NCBI RefSeq assembly: GCF_052115385.1 | Contig: NZ_JBFRGP010000014.1 | Coordinates: 1-64,000, forward strand | DNA: 64,000 nucleotides | Origin: Dyella_D sp052115385 | Lineage (GTDB): Bacteria > Pseudomonadota > Gammaproteobacteria > Xanthomonadales > Rhodanobacteraceae | Reading direction: 5' to 3' | Shown here: in pieces, positions 8,052-16,819 of the stretch | Layout of the letters: every line of letters begins with the position of its first letter | Numbering within the stretch: the stretch's first letter is position 1 | Notes under the pieces: model-generated | The model's input: only the letters and a program-made list of their open reading frames with translations | What the model was told of the DNA's origin: nothing | Databases searched by the model: none | Position numbers and translations under genes: made by a program

Positions 8052-9956
8052 TTACTTCAGCGGCGCGGCGATCTGCCCCAGCCGGTCCGCGCCGGTGGCG
8101 CGGGTCAGGTGCGGATAACGCAGGCCGTCGCGATAGTCGATCGACACGGTCTGGAAGAACTCGTTGTTCTTCACCAGCAGCTGGATCGCACCGCCCTTCT
8201 CCTTGGCCGCCTTGATCGCGTCCTTCAGCCCATCGGCCGAATAATCGCGCCCGTTCACCGCCACCAGCTTCAGCCCCGGCACCAGGCCTGCCTTGAATGC
8301 CGGTCCGCCCCATTGCACGTCGCTGAGCTTGCCGTCGCTGCTGACCGCGAAGCCGATGCCATACAGCAGGTTGAGCGAATGCCGCACGCCTTCGACCGCC
8401 TTGCGCACCGATGACGGCTCGTCGTTGTACTCCAGCTTCCAGCCCGCCTGCTCCACGCCCTGCGCGGGCAGCTTGTCGCCGGTGGCGTCCAGCCGCTCAT
8501 GCAGGAAGGCGGCCCAGTCGTAGGGCTGCACCTTGTTCAAGGTCGCCACCACGTCGTCGAAGGTGTAAGTCAGCGGCACCTGGCTGCCGTCCTGCACGCC
8601 ATGGAAGGCGCGCACGAAATCATCCAGCGAACGCTTGCCGCCGCTGAGCTCGCGGATGCGGCTGTCCGCCTCCAGCCACAGCAAGGTGCCTTCGGGGTAA
8701 TAGTCGACGCCGCGCATGCGGTTGGCCCAGCGCGAACCCTGCGAGGAAGTGAGCTGCACCGCATCGGCGGTGTCCTGCAGCGAACGCCATTGCCGGCCGG
8801 TGCGATTGACCATCGCCGCCTGCGTCTCGGCGATCCAGTCGCGGTACTGTTCCGCCGTCCACATGCCCGAGCGCGCGGTCAGCACTTCGCCGTAGTAGTT
8901 GGTAAGGCCCTCATAGACCCACAGCAGATCGCCCTGCATCGGCACGTTGTAGTTCGGCGTCCACAGGTCGTGCGGCCGCCGGAACTTGCCGTTCCACGAA
9001 TGCACGAACTCGTGCGGCAGCACGAACGCCGCCGACAGATACATGTTGTCGTCGGTCAGGAAGGCCGGCGGCAAGCGGTCGTCGCTGGACTGCTGGTGCT
9101 CCAGCCCGAACGAACCGTTGTGATCGGACAAGGTCAGCAGGAAATCGTAATGCGCGTAATGCCGCGCACCGAACAGCTTCACCGCCTGCACCGCCAGCGC
9201 CTTGTGCTGCGCTTCCTGCTTGTCGCTGAGCTTCAGGTTGCCCGGATCGTCGGCGACGATATCCAGATACACCGGCCCCTTCGCATCCGTACTCAACTGC
9301 ACGCGCTTGAAGTGCTCGCCCGCGATCACCGGCGAATCGACCAGCTTTTCCAGGCTCACCGGCTTGAACGCAACCTGCGCCCCCGTCTGCTCGCCCACGT
9401 CCAACGCGCTGGCGAATTTCCAGTCGCGCGGCAGCGTCAGCGTCGGCTGCACCTCGATGCGGCTGGCGTAGTAGCCGGCCGGATAGAACAGCACCTGATT
9501 GAATTCGATATCCACCAGCTTCGGCGTCGCCGAACCCGTCGCGCCATACAGCCCGCCACCCTCTTCACCCGGCGCCAGGAACTGGAATTCCAACTGCAGG
9601 TTGCTCGCACCTTCGGGCACGTCCAGATGCAGCGTGAACATGTCGCGCAGATCGCGCCGCCACGGCACCTGCTTGCCGTTGGCCGTGATGATCAGCCCGC
9701 TGACGTTGTTGATCGGACCCGACGGAATATGCTCGCCCGGAATCCACTTCGGGTAGTACAGCGAGAGCGCCCCCGGCTTGACCGGGATGGTCTCCACGAT
9801 GCGGTAGATCCGCTTCGGCGCATCCGTGAGATCCAGCTTGAGCGCCAACGTCCCCGGATAAGCCTGATCTACCGGATCCGCCGACTGCGCCTGCGCCAAC
9901 GGCACCGCGCCCAACGCCAATGCCACCGACCACCCCAGCAACGTCCTGGCGAACAT
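8052..9956 (-). CDS. M61 family glycyl-aminopeptidase-like protease with PDZ domain (copy 2)
   Basis: This is a secreted zinc peptidase of 634 aa and a paralogue of the gene at 5213-7111. The signal peptide is FARTLLGWSVALALGAVPLAQAQ, the zinc motif HEFVH is at 315-319 followed by SWNGKFRRPHD, and the C-terminal PDZ contains DVQWGGPAFKAGLVPGLKLV. The two copies align along their whole length, for example LYYPKWIPGEHIPSGPI against LLYPQWLPGNHSPSGPI. They share a promoter block, so a tandem duplication with the barrel gene between is likely. The second HEF position differs (V for N), and the substrate is unknown. Confidence 0.9.
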   Translation of the reverse strand: MFARTLLGWSVALALGAVPLAQAQSADPVDQAYPGTLALKLDLTDAPKRIYRIVETIPVKPGALSLYYPKWIPGEHIPSGPINNVSGLIITANGKQVPWRRDLRDMFTLHLDVPEGASNLQLEFQFLAPGEEGGGLYGATGSATPKLVDIEFNQVLFYPAGYYASRIEVQPTLTLPRDWKFASALDVGEQTGAQVAFKPVSLEKLVDSPVIAGEHFKRVQLSTDAKGPVYLDIVADDPGNLKLSDKQEAQHKALAVQAVKLFGARHYAHYDFLLTLSDHNGSFGLEHQQSSDDRLPPAFLTDDNMYLSAAFVLPHEFVHSWNGKFRRPHDLWTPNYNVPMQGDLLWVYEGLTNYYGEVLTARSGMWTAEQYRDWIAETQAAMVNRTGRQWRSLQDTADAVQLTSSQGSRWANRMRGVDYYPEGTLLWLEADSRIRELSGGKRSLDDFVRAFHGVQDGSQVPLTYTFDDVVATLNKVQPYDWAAFLHERLDATGDKLPAQGVEQAGWKLEYNDEPSSVRKAVEGVRHSLNLLYGIGFAVSSDGKLSDVQWGGPAFKAGLVPGLKLVAVNGRDYSADGLKDAIKAAKEKGGAIQLLVKNNEFFQTVSIDYRDGLRYPHLTRATGADRLGQIAAPLK

Positions 9957-9990
9957 ACGGCCATCTCCCCTCGTTGAATGATGCCCCGGG

Positions 9991-10034
9991 ATGCTAGGCC
10001 GATGCGGGCGCGGGACCGCATGCCAGAGGTCATG
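9991..10034 (-). promoter_or_regulatory. Promoter element shared by both M61 genes (copy 2)
   Basis: The plus-strand block TGCCAGAGGTCATG (10021-10034) is identical to the one at 7206-7219. The -10 candidate is at 9991-9996 (TAGCAT on the minus strand). The predicted transcription start near 9984 gives a 28-nt leader before the ATG at 9956. Confidence 0.5.
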
Positions 10035-10069
10035 TGAAAACCGACCTCACGCAGCGTCAGAGCCCGGCG

Positions 10070-10158
10070 CAGGTTGGGGTGAGCCTCCGGCGAACCCCAA
10101 CATCGCGCGGCGCACGAAGACGCGAACGTTGGGGTTCGCTGCGCTCACCCCAACCCAC
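10070..10158. repeat. REP doublet, copy 1 (degenerate head)
   Basis: Two inverted hairpin units, each GTTGGGGT / GA / inner stem / triloop / inner stem / GA / ACCCCAAC. The head tetranucleotide is GCAG on the left arm and GTGG on the right, so this is the most decayed of six copies. It lies between the permease stop and the second M61 gene. Confidence 0.8.
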
Positions 10159-10180
10159 GCCGCACCGCCGGGCAGACAGG

Positions 10181-11614
10181 TCAGGCTTTTTCGAGCTTGC
10201 TGTGATGCATGCCGTAGAAGAAATAAACGGCCAGGCCAATGGTCACCCAGATCAGAAACACCTCCCAGGTCACCAACGGCAACTCCGACAACAACCAGAT
10301 CGAAAACGCGATCCCCACCAGCGGCACCAACGGCACCAGCGGCGTGCGGAACGAGCGATGCAGATCCGGCTTGCGCTTGCGCAAAATCAACACCGACGAA
10401 CAGATCACGATGAAAGCGGACAACACACCGATATTGACCAGCTTCGCCACCTCTTCGATCGGCAACAAACCAGCCACCAAAGCAGTAAACACCCCCAGCA
10501 CCACCGTCGGCCGATGCGGCGTGCCGTAACGCGGATGCGGCTTGGCGAACCAGCCCGGCAGCAGACCATCGCGCGCCAGCGCAAACCAGATCCGCGTCGC
10601 GCCCAACATGAAAGCGAACAGCACGCTGATCAGGCCGAACACCGCCGACACCGACACCGTCAGCGCCACCCACGGCAAACCCAGCCCCTTGAACGCATCC
10701 GCCACCGGCGCATCGGTCTTCAAGGTGGTGTAGTGCGCGATGCCGGTCAGCACCATCGACACCGCCAGGTACATCGTCATCGAGATGCCCAGCGACAGCA
10801 GCACCGCGCGCGGCAGATCGCGCTGCGGATTCTTCGACTCCTCGGCCGCGGTGGTCAGCGTGTCGTAGCCGAACACCGCGAAGAACACCACCGCCGCCGC
10901 CGTCGCCACGCCCTGGAAACCGAAATGGCCCACGCCATCCGGGCCGACGATGCGCTGCGGAATGAACGGCACCCAGTTCTCGGGCTTCACATAGAACGCG
11001 CCAATACCGATCACCAGCGCCACCGCGGCCACCTTGATCGCCACCACCAGGGTGTTGAAGCGCGCGCCCCACTCAGTGCGGAAGATCAGCAGCGCCGATA
11101 CGCCCAGCGTCACCAGCGCCGCCACCAGGTTGAACACGTGGCCGTCGCCGGTGCCGATGGCGCCCTTCGCCCATAGCGGCAGGTCCACGCCGATGCTGGC
11201 CAGCGCCGATTGCACATAGCCGGACCAGCCGATCGCCACCACCGCGACGATCAGCGCGTACTCCAGCAACAGATCCCAGCCGATCAGCCACGCCGCCAGT
11301 TCGCCCAGCACCGCATAGCCATAGGTGTAGGCGCTGCCGGTGACCGGGATCAGCCCGGCGAACTCCGCGTAGCACAGCGCGGCGGCCGCGCTGGCGATGC
11401 CGGCGATCAGGAACGAGAGCGCCACCGCGGGGCCGGCGTTGAGCGCTGCCTGCTGGCCGGCCAGCACGAACACGCCGACGCCGATGATGCCGCCGATACC
11501 GATCGCGGTGAGCTGCCACAGCCCGAGCACGCGGCGGAAGTCGCCGCGCTTGCCGACGTCCGCCTGCAATTGCTCGACCGACTTGTGGCGGATTAGCTTG
11601 CTGACCACGCTCAT
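10181..11614 (-). CDS. APC-family amino-acid permease, 12 transmembrane segments
   Basis: This is a 477-residue inner-membrane protein of the amino acid-polyamine-organocation family. The N-terminal signature LTAIGIGGIIGVGVFVLAG is the conserved helix-1 motif, and CYAEFAGLIPVTGSAYTYGY matches the cationic amino-acid transporter branch (YhdG/CAT). VFFAVFGYDTLTTAAEESKNPQRDLPRA is the helix-6 region typical of that branch. Twelve hydrophobic segments can be traced. The likely role is proton-coupled uptake of an amino acid; the substrate cannot be read from sequence. It is monocistronic, with a REP doublet downstream. Confidence 0.9.
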   Translation of the reverse strand: MSVVSKLIRHKSVEQLQADVGKRGDFRRVLGLWQLTAIGIGGIIGVGVFVLAGQQAALNAGPAVALSFLIAGIASAAAALCYAEFAGLIPVTGSAYTYGYAVLGELAAWLIGWDLLLEYALIVAVVAIGWSGYVQSALASIGVDLPLWAKGAIGTGDGHVFNLVAALVTLGVSALLIFRTEWGARFNTLVVAIKVAAVALVIGIGAFYVKPENWVPFIPQRIVGPDGVGHFGFQGVATAAAVVFFAVFGYDTLTTAAEESKNPQRDLPRAVLLSLGISMTMYLAVSMVLTGIAHYTTLKTDAPVADAFKGLGLPWVALTVSVSAVFGLISVLFAFMLGATRIWFALARDGLLPGWFAKPHPRYGTPHRPTVVLGVFTALVAGLLPIEEVAKLVNIGVLSAFIVICSSVLILRKRKPDLHRSFRTPLVPLVPLVGIAFSIWLLSELPLVTWEVFLIWVTIGLAVYFFYGMHHSKLEKA

Positions 11615-11690
11615 CGCTTCGTTCCCACTGCAAATGAAGCGGCGATGATAACGAATGGCCCCCGCCCCGCCATGCTGCGGGTGCGCGCGC

Positions 11691-12935
11691 CTAGGCGGGC
11701 TGGCGCGTACGCAGGCGGATGGTGGCCAGGGCGGCGGCGCTGCCCAGGCACAGCGTGACGATGGCCGGCGCCAGCGCGGGTGGTGCGGCGGCGGCGCCGA
11801 ACCAGCCGCCGGTCGCCACCGCGGCGAGCGCGGTCAACGCCAGCCGCGCCGCTTCCAGCCAGCTGCCGGCGCGCCGGCCTTCCAGCAGTACGCCCAGCGC
11901 GGTAAGGCTGAAAAGCAGGAAGGCCGCATAGGCCAGCAGCGCCGAGGCGGGCATCCGCTTGGCCATATCCAGAAACCACACGCCCATCAGCAACAGCAGC
12001 GCGAACTGCGCGATGCCATAGGCGGTCAAGCTACGCGGCAACGGCGGCGCATAACGCGGACGGCCGATATCGAAGGCCGGCTTGGGAAACCGCTCGGCCA
12101 CGTCGGCCGGCCGCCAGCCCGGCGGCTTCAGCCACACCAGCAGCTTGTCGCGCCAGCGCCGCGCATGCCACGCGTCCTTCAAGGTGGCCCAGTACACCTC
12201 GGCATTCGCCCACAGCGGATTCCAGCTGCGCAGCGGCGCCCGCGTGCCGAACACCGGCGGGTCGCTGTCGTCTTCTTCGATGAAGCTACCGAACAGGCGG
12301 TCCCACACAATGAGGATGCCGCCGTAGTTGCGGTCGAGGTAACGCTCGTTCACCGCGTGGTGCGCGCGATGGTTGGAGGGCGAGCAGAACACGCGGTCGA
12401 ACCAGCCCAGCCGCCCGACCAGTTCCGTATGCACCCAGAACTGGTACAGCAGGTCGATCAGCGCCACCACCGCGAACACTTCCAGCGGAAAGCCGAGCAG
12501 CGCCATCGGCAGGTAGAACAGCCAGCCCAGCAGCACGCCGCTGCCGGTCTGGCGCAGCGCGGTGCTGAGGTTGTAGTCCTCGCTCTGGTGGTGCACCACG
12601 TGCGCGGCCCACAGGATGTTCACCTCGTGCCCCGCGCGGTGCAGCCAGTAGTAGAGGAAGTCGTAGAGCAGCAGGCCGCTGACCCATACCCACCAGCGAT
12701 CGGCCGGCAGCGTGGCCAGCGCCAGGTGGTCGACACACCAGGCGTAGATGCCCAGGGTCAGCAGCTTGGCGAACACCGCCACGATCTGCGAGATCACCCC
12801 CAGCGACAGGCTGTTGACCGCATCGCTGGCGTGGTACACGCGGCGGCCGCGCCACTTCGCCAGCAGCAGCTCCAGCGCGATCAGCACGAAGAAGACCGGC
12901 GTGGCCCAGCCGATGATGATCTCCTGGGCGTTCAC
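11691..12935 (-). CDS. Fatty-acid hydroxylase / sterol desaturase family protein, AGMO-like
   Basis: This is a 414-residue polytopic membrane protein with the di-iron histidine clusters of the superfamily: HRAGH (99-103), HVVHH (112-116) and HRAHH (189-193). The motif contexts WLHRAGHE, AAHVVHHQSEDYN and NHRAHH resemble alkylglycerol monooxygenase (TMEM195), which cleaves ether lipids with tetrahydrobiopterin. The C-terminal 150 residues hold more membrane helices, as in that subgroup. It lies 13 bp downstream of a YhhN lysoplasmalogenase gene, which supports an ether-lipid role. Without that context it could equally be a lipid hydroxylase of other specificity. Confidence 0.8.
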   Translation of the reverse strand: MNAQEIIIGWATPVFFVLIALELLLAKWRGRRVYHASDAVNSLSLGVISQIVAVFAKLLTLGIYAWCVDHLALATLPADRWWVWVSGLLLYDFLYYWLHRAGHEVNILWAAHVVHHQSEDYNLSTALRQTGSGVLLGWLFYLPMALLGFPLEVFAVVALIDLLYQFWVHTELVGRLGWFDRVFCSPSNHRAHHAVNERYLDRNYGGILIVWDRLFGSFIEEDDSDPPVFGTRAPLRSWNPLWANAEVYWATLKDAWHARRWRDKLLVWLKPPGWRPADVAERFPKPAFDIGRPRYAPPLPRSLTAYGIAQFALLLLMGVWFLDMAKRMPASALLAYAAFLLFSLTALGVLLEGRRAGSWLEAARLALTALAAVATGGWFGAAAAPPALAPAIVTLCLGSAAALATIRLRTRQPA

Positions 12936-12948
12936 CGCAGGGAGTCCG

Positions 12949-13689
12949 TCACCGCAGCGCCGAGTCTTCAGGCGAGGCGCGCATCACCGAGCGCGCCAGC
13001 AGCCACAGCGCGCCGAAATAACAGCCGAGGATCCACAGCGCCGCCAGCGGCAGGCTGATGCGGAAGCGGTTCCAGGCCAGCAAGGTGTCGCTGAGCATGA
13101 ACAGGATCGAGCCCGCGCCGGCCAGCCAGGCTGGATTGGCCAGCGCATCGCGCGCCAGTGCGTGGTGCCAGGCGCGGCCCACCGCCTGGCCGCCCATCAG
13201 GGCCAGTACCAGGGTGTAGACCACGATCGGCAGGTGCAGCTCCTCCGGCAGGGTCGGCCACAGGGACCACATGCACAGCACCGCATAGCCCACGCAGATC
13301 AACAAAGCGATGGGCTTCGCGCCCAGGCGGACATCGCCGGTGAGCGCCACCAGGAAGCACACGTGCGCGAACAGAAAGGCCACCAGGCCTTCGACGAACA
13401 GGTCCTGCGGCAGCATCAGCAGCACGTCGCCGACCAGGGCCAGCCCCAGGCCGCCGAGCACCCAGGCGCGGTAGCGCGCCGAGATCGGCTCGCGCACGCG
13501 CCAGGCCAGGGCGAACACCAGCGAGGTCGCCAGCGGCTTGCAGGCCCAGTGCAGCCACATCCACTGGCTGCCGTCCTCGGTGTCGGCCAGCATCGCGCCG
13601 GCAATGGCGCCCAGCGCCGTCAACAGGACGCCAAGGGCCATCCAGCGGGGAACGGCTTGGAGTGGAACAACGGAAGGAATGGCGGCCAT
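12949..13689 (-). CDS. YhhN family lysoplasmalogenase (TMEM86-like)
   Basis: This is a 246-residue integral membrane protein with about eight hydrophobic segments. Family signatures visible are GDVLLMLPQDLFVEGLVAFL and GSILFMLSDTLLAWNRF, whose acidic residues are conserved in YhhN/TMEM86 enzymes that hydrolyse the vinyl-ether bond of lysoplasmalogens. The start MAAIPSVVPLQ is the first ATG. It is first in a two-gene operon with the AGMO-like hydroxylase, both acting on glycerol ether lipids. Enzymatic activity here is inferred from the family. Confidence 0.85.
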   Translation of the reverse strand: MAAIPSVVPLQAVPRWMALGVLLTALGAIAGAMLADTEDGSQWMWLHWACKPLATSLVFALAWRVREPISARYRAWVLGGLGLALVGDVLLMLPQDLFVEGLVAFLFAHVCFLVALTGDVRLGAKPIALLICVGYAVLCMWSLWPTLPEELHLPIVVYTLVLALMGGQAVGRAWHHALARDALANPAWLAGAGSILFMLSDTLLAWNRFRISLPLAALWILGCYFGALWLLARSVMRASPEDSALR

Positions 13690-13800
13690 GCGGGCGATCG
13701 GGCGGAGGTACGCCGGCGATCATAAGTGGGGCGAGGCTTTCCCGGAATCGCTACTTTATTTTTCCCGGGTGCAGGTCGCGTTTGTGGGCTGGTGCGGTAA

Positions 13801-13967
13801 GCCCCTCTCCCATCGGGAGAGGGGTTGGGGTGAGGGTACGGGCGGAGCGCAAGGGTGATGCGCACCGCTCCGCCCGTACCCTCATCCGGCTGCCGCCACC
13901 TTCCTCGCTCCTCAAAGCCGCGCACATCCCTGTGCGCTCCCCGCGTGCTCCCGGAGGGAGAAGGGTT
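13801..13967 (+). repeat. CCCTCTCCC-type intergenic repeat, copy A (with insert)
   Basis: The element is bounded by hairpins: CCCCTCTCCC/GGGAGAGGGG at the left and CCTTCTCCC/GGGAGAAGG at the right. Between them lie GGTTGGGGTGAGGGTACGGG and its near-complement TACCCTCATCCGGCTGCCGCC. In this copy about 45 extra bases sit in the tip of the right hairpin (13912-13955). Confidence 0.75.
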
Positions 13968-14000
13968 CCAATTTGAAGATTGAGGAATACCGCAGCGCTG

Positions 14001-14114
14001 AGCCCCTCTCCCATCGGGAGAGGGGTTGGGGTGAGGGTGCGGCCGAAGTGGTGAGTTTCACTCCGCCCATACCCTCATCCGGCTACCGCCACCTTCTCCC
14101 AAGGGGAGAAGGGT
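14001..14114 (+). repeat. CCCTCTCCC-type intergenic repeat, copy B
   Basis: A compact complete copy with both terminal hairpins intact (CCCCTCTCCCATCGGGAGAG and CCTTCTCCCAAGGGGAGAAG). It lies 23 bp before the stop codon of the receptor gene at 14137 and may act as its terminator. Confidence 0.75.
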
Positions 14115-14136
14115 TCGGCCTTGGAGGGCTTGATGC

Positions 14137-16416
14137 TTAGAACCGCAAGGTTGCCGTAAGCATCGCCGCGCGCGGGGCGCCCACCTGCATGGTGGCGAAC
14201 TGGCCCTGCGGGTCGCTGGCCACGAAGCCATTGGTGCCGATCGAGCCGAAGTACTTCTTGTCGGCCAGGTTGGTCACGTTGAGCGCCAGCTTGAGGTCCT
14301 GCACCACACCGAGCTTGCCCACGTCGTAGGCGGCCGAGGCGTTGAACAGCCAGTACGAGGGCACCGCGCCGTCGTTGATATAGGTGTAGTAGCGCTTGCC
14401 GGTGTAGTTGGCCGAGGCGCGCAGGTCCCACGGGCCGGAGACCCAGGCCAGCTCGGTGAAGAACAGCTGCTTGGGGCTGTCCACCACGGTCTTGTCCTTG
14501 GTCGGCACCACCACGCCGCCGTCGACATAGTCGTCCGAGTAGCGCGAGCGGTTGTAGGACAGCGAGTTGCGCCAGCGCAGTTCCTGCGTCAGCTTGAAGT
14601 TCAGCGCCAGCTCCACGCCGCGGCTGGTGGCCGAGCCGACGTTGGCGTACGCGCTCGGGCAACCCACGATGCCGCTGCAACGGGAGATCGCCAGCAGGCG
14701 GTTGTCGAACTTCACGTCGTACAGCGCCAGCGAGGCCTCGTAGAAGTCGGACACCGCACGCAGGCCGCCTTCGAAGGTGCGCGACTGTTCCGGCTTCAAC
14801 GAACGCCCGAAGGTATCGAACGCCACCTGGGTGGTGGCCAGCGGGCCGGAAATGCCAGCCTGGAACGCGGCGATGTTCTTGGAGTACGAACCGAACACCT
14901 CGTAGCCGCCGCCGAGCTGGTAGCTGGCGCCGACCTGCGGCAGGAAGTTCTTCTTCGCCACCAGGTCGCCCGACGCGTAGGCGCGCGCGGTGCCCGGCAG
15001 ATTGGTCGCTTCCACTTCGGTGCGCGGCGCCTTGAAGCCCACGTCCACGCTCAGGCGATCGTCCAGGAAATGCATGCTGTCCTGCACGTAGAACTGGCGC
15101 GTGGTGGTTTCGTAGTGCTGGTAGAACAGGCGCAGGTTCGGGTTCTCGAGGAACTTGCGGTCATCCACCGGGCCGGTGATGAAGTAGTAGTTGCGCTGCA
15201 CGTTGTGGTTGCTGTCCTCGTACCACACGCCCGCTTCCACGTGGTGCGCGCCGATGTCCCAGGTCAGCGCGGCCGTGCCGCCGACGCGGTCGATGCCGTA
15301 CTCGGTAGTGCGGATCGAGATCGGCGTTTCCTGCGGCGTGCCCGGGAAGGAAGCCTGGTACGGCGTGAACCAGTGACCCTGGCCACGATCGTTGTGGTAG
15401 TAGCCGGTGGCCTTCAGGCGCACGCCCTCGGCCAGCGCGAAGTCGCCGAACAGGCTGGCGACGCGGTCCTTGCGCACGCCGCGGCCGGCGTAATACGCGT
15501 CGTCGGCATTGGTCACGCCGCCGCTGTAGATGCCCTTGGCCGCGTTCACCGCGCGGTTCCAGTCCGGCGCGTAGTTGTCCCAGTTCCAGCCCAGGCGATG
15601 CACCATGTCCAGCGACAGATCCTGGTAGTCGGTCTCGTCGCGGTCGGAGGTGGTCAGCAGCGCGCCGATGCGGCTGTCGCCGAAATCGTAGGTGGCCTTG
15701 GTGTTGAACTGCATCTGCTCCTGGTCGCCGTCGCCCTTCCACTTGTTGACGTCGGAGTAGGCGCCGGAGATGTACATGGCGAAGCCGTTGACGTTGCCCG
15801 TATCCAGGCGCACGAAGGTGCGGCGCGCCGCATCCGTGCCGAAGCCCTGGGAGAACTGCACGCCGTACTTGGGCAGCGGGTCGGAGGAGAAGAACTGCAC
15901 CGTGCCGCCGAGATCGCTGGTCGAAGCGGTACCCAGCGCGCCGATGCCTTCGGCCAGTTCCGCGCTGCCGAGGTTCTCGGCGATCAGCGCGCGGCTGATG
16001 TGCAGCCCGTTGTTGTTGCCGTAGCTCATGTCGCCGAGCGGAATGCCGTCCAGCGTGAAGCCGAGGCGGTTCTGGTTGAAGCCGCGCAGGCTGAAGCGGG
16101 TCGACCACTCGTAGTTGCCGAACGGATCGGCCGACTCGAAATGCACACCCGGCTTGCCGGCCAGCACCTTCAGCGCGCTGGTGCCCGGCGGCAGGATCTT
16201 CACGTCTTCCACGGTGATGCGCTGCACCTGGCGCACTTCGCCCTGGCCGATCGCGGAGACCGACTCCAGCGTCTTGGCCTTGTCGGCGGCGGCATCGACC
16301 GGAGCCGCGGGCGTGGTGTCGTTGTCGCCGGGAGCTGCGGCGGCCGTGCCGTGCAGCGCCGCGAACAGCGCGAGCGCGAGGCCGGTAAGGCGGATGGAAC
16401 CCTTGCGGACTGACAT
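14137..16416 (-). CDS. TonB-dependent outer-membrane receptor (phosphate-ester locus, paralogue 1)
   Basis: This is a 759-residue receptor. The ATG at 16416 has AAGGA nine nt upstream and starts a signal peptide (LTGLALALFAALHGTAAAA); the open frame extends further but lacks those features. The plug domain spans about 45-190 (PGTSALKVLAGKPGVHFES, STRFSLRGFNQNRLGFTLDG). The barrel ends in TLRF with the terminal Phe expected of outer-membrane proteins. It is homologous along its length to the receptor at 19523-21853. Its neighbours are a phosphodiesterase and GlpQ, so an organophosphate or phosphodiester ligand is likely, by context only. Confidence 0.88.
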   Translation of the reverse strand: MSVRKGSIRLTGLALALFAALHGTAAAAPGDNDTTPAAPVDAAADKAKTLESVSAIGQGEVRQVQRITVEDVKILPPGTSALKVLAGKPGVHFESADPFGNYEWSTRFSLRGFNQNRLGFTLDGIPLGDMSYGNNNGLHISRALIAENLGSAELAEGIGALGTASTSDLGGTVQFFSSDPLPKYGVQFSQGFGTDAARRTFVRLDTGNVNGFAMYISGAYSDVNKWKGDGDQEQMQFNTKATYDFGDSRIGALLTTSDRDETDYQDLSLDMVHRLGWNWDNYAPDWNRAVNAAKGIYSGGVTNADDAYYAGRGVRKDRVASLFGDFALAEGVRLKATGYYHNDRGQGHWFTPYQASFPGTPQETPISIRTTEYGIDRVGGTAALTWDIGAHHVEAGVWYEDSNHNVQRNYYFITGPVDDRKFLENPNLRLFYQHYETTTRQFYVQDSMHFLDDRLSVDVGFKAPRTEVEATNLPGTARAYASGDLVAKKNFLPQVGASYQLGGGYEVFGSYSKNIAAFQAGISGPLATTQVAFDTFGRSLKPEQSRTFEGGLRAVSDFYEASLALYDVKFDNRLLAISRCSGIVGCPSAYANVGSATSRGVELALNFKLTQELRWRNSLSYNRSRYSDDYVDGGVVVPTKDKTVVDSPKQLFFTELAWVSGPWDLRASANYTGKRYYTYINDGAVPSYWLFNASAAYDVGKLGVVQDLKLALNVTNLADKKYFGSIGTNGFVASDPQGQFATMQVGAPRAAMLTATLRF

Positions 16417-16819
16417 GCGTACGTTTCCTTTGCGCAGCCGCCCGCCTTGGCGGGTGGCCACGTCGATAGGTGAAATAGATGAATGGGAAAAAGAACGGCT
16501 GCCCCCTTCGGCGAGCGCGTCATCCCTTCGCGTCCTTCGCTGCCCGGCAAGGACGACATGACGCGGCCGCCAGCAGCCGTTGGTGCGCAAGCTTGCTAGG
16601 GATTTGTGAAATCGGATTTACATCTGCGTGTCAGTGGGCAGTGATGTGCGTTAGCGCAAGATTGGCGTCAGTTACGCGCGATTTGCGGAGGTATTCGCGC
16701 CTTTCCACCCGGACGTAGGTTGGGGTGAGCCGCAGGCGAACCCCAACATCGCCACATTGATGTGCCTCGCGACGTTGGGGTTCGCCTGCGGCTCACCCCA
16801 ACCTACGTCAGACATGTTC
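16417..16819. other. Promoter region of the receptor gene plus REP doublet
   Basis: No gene is seen. The stretch to about 16700 is the upstream region of the receptor gene. On its minus strand CTGACAC, four bases, ATGTAAA resembles a weak PhoB box, too poor to call. The rest is REP doublet copy 2. Confidence 0.4.
16712..16809. repeat. REP doublet, copy 2
   Basis: Inverted pair of GTAG-headed hairpins. The outer 8 bp at each end (GACGTAGG / CCTACGTC) are perfectly complementary. The triloop is GCA in each arm, with inner stem GCC/GGC. It follows the stop of the phosphodiesterase gene. Confidence 0.85.

Larger units (their letters stand above)
13690..14136. other. Intergenic region filled by two CCCTCTCCC repeats
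   Basis: This is non-coding. Most of it is two tandem copies, in the same orientation, of the CCCTCTCCC-type repeat (listed separately). A CCCGGG-centred hairpin lies upstream of the first copy. The short frames over it are repeat artefacts. Confidence 0.7.

Noticed and set aside
16660..16690. PhoB box upstream of the first TonB receptor (16416)
   Set aside because: Best match on the minus strand is CTGACAC-N4-ATGTAAA (plus 16617-16634), about 9 of 14 positions, too weak beside the site at 21939.
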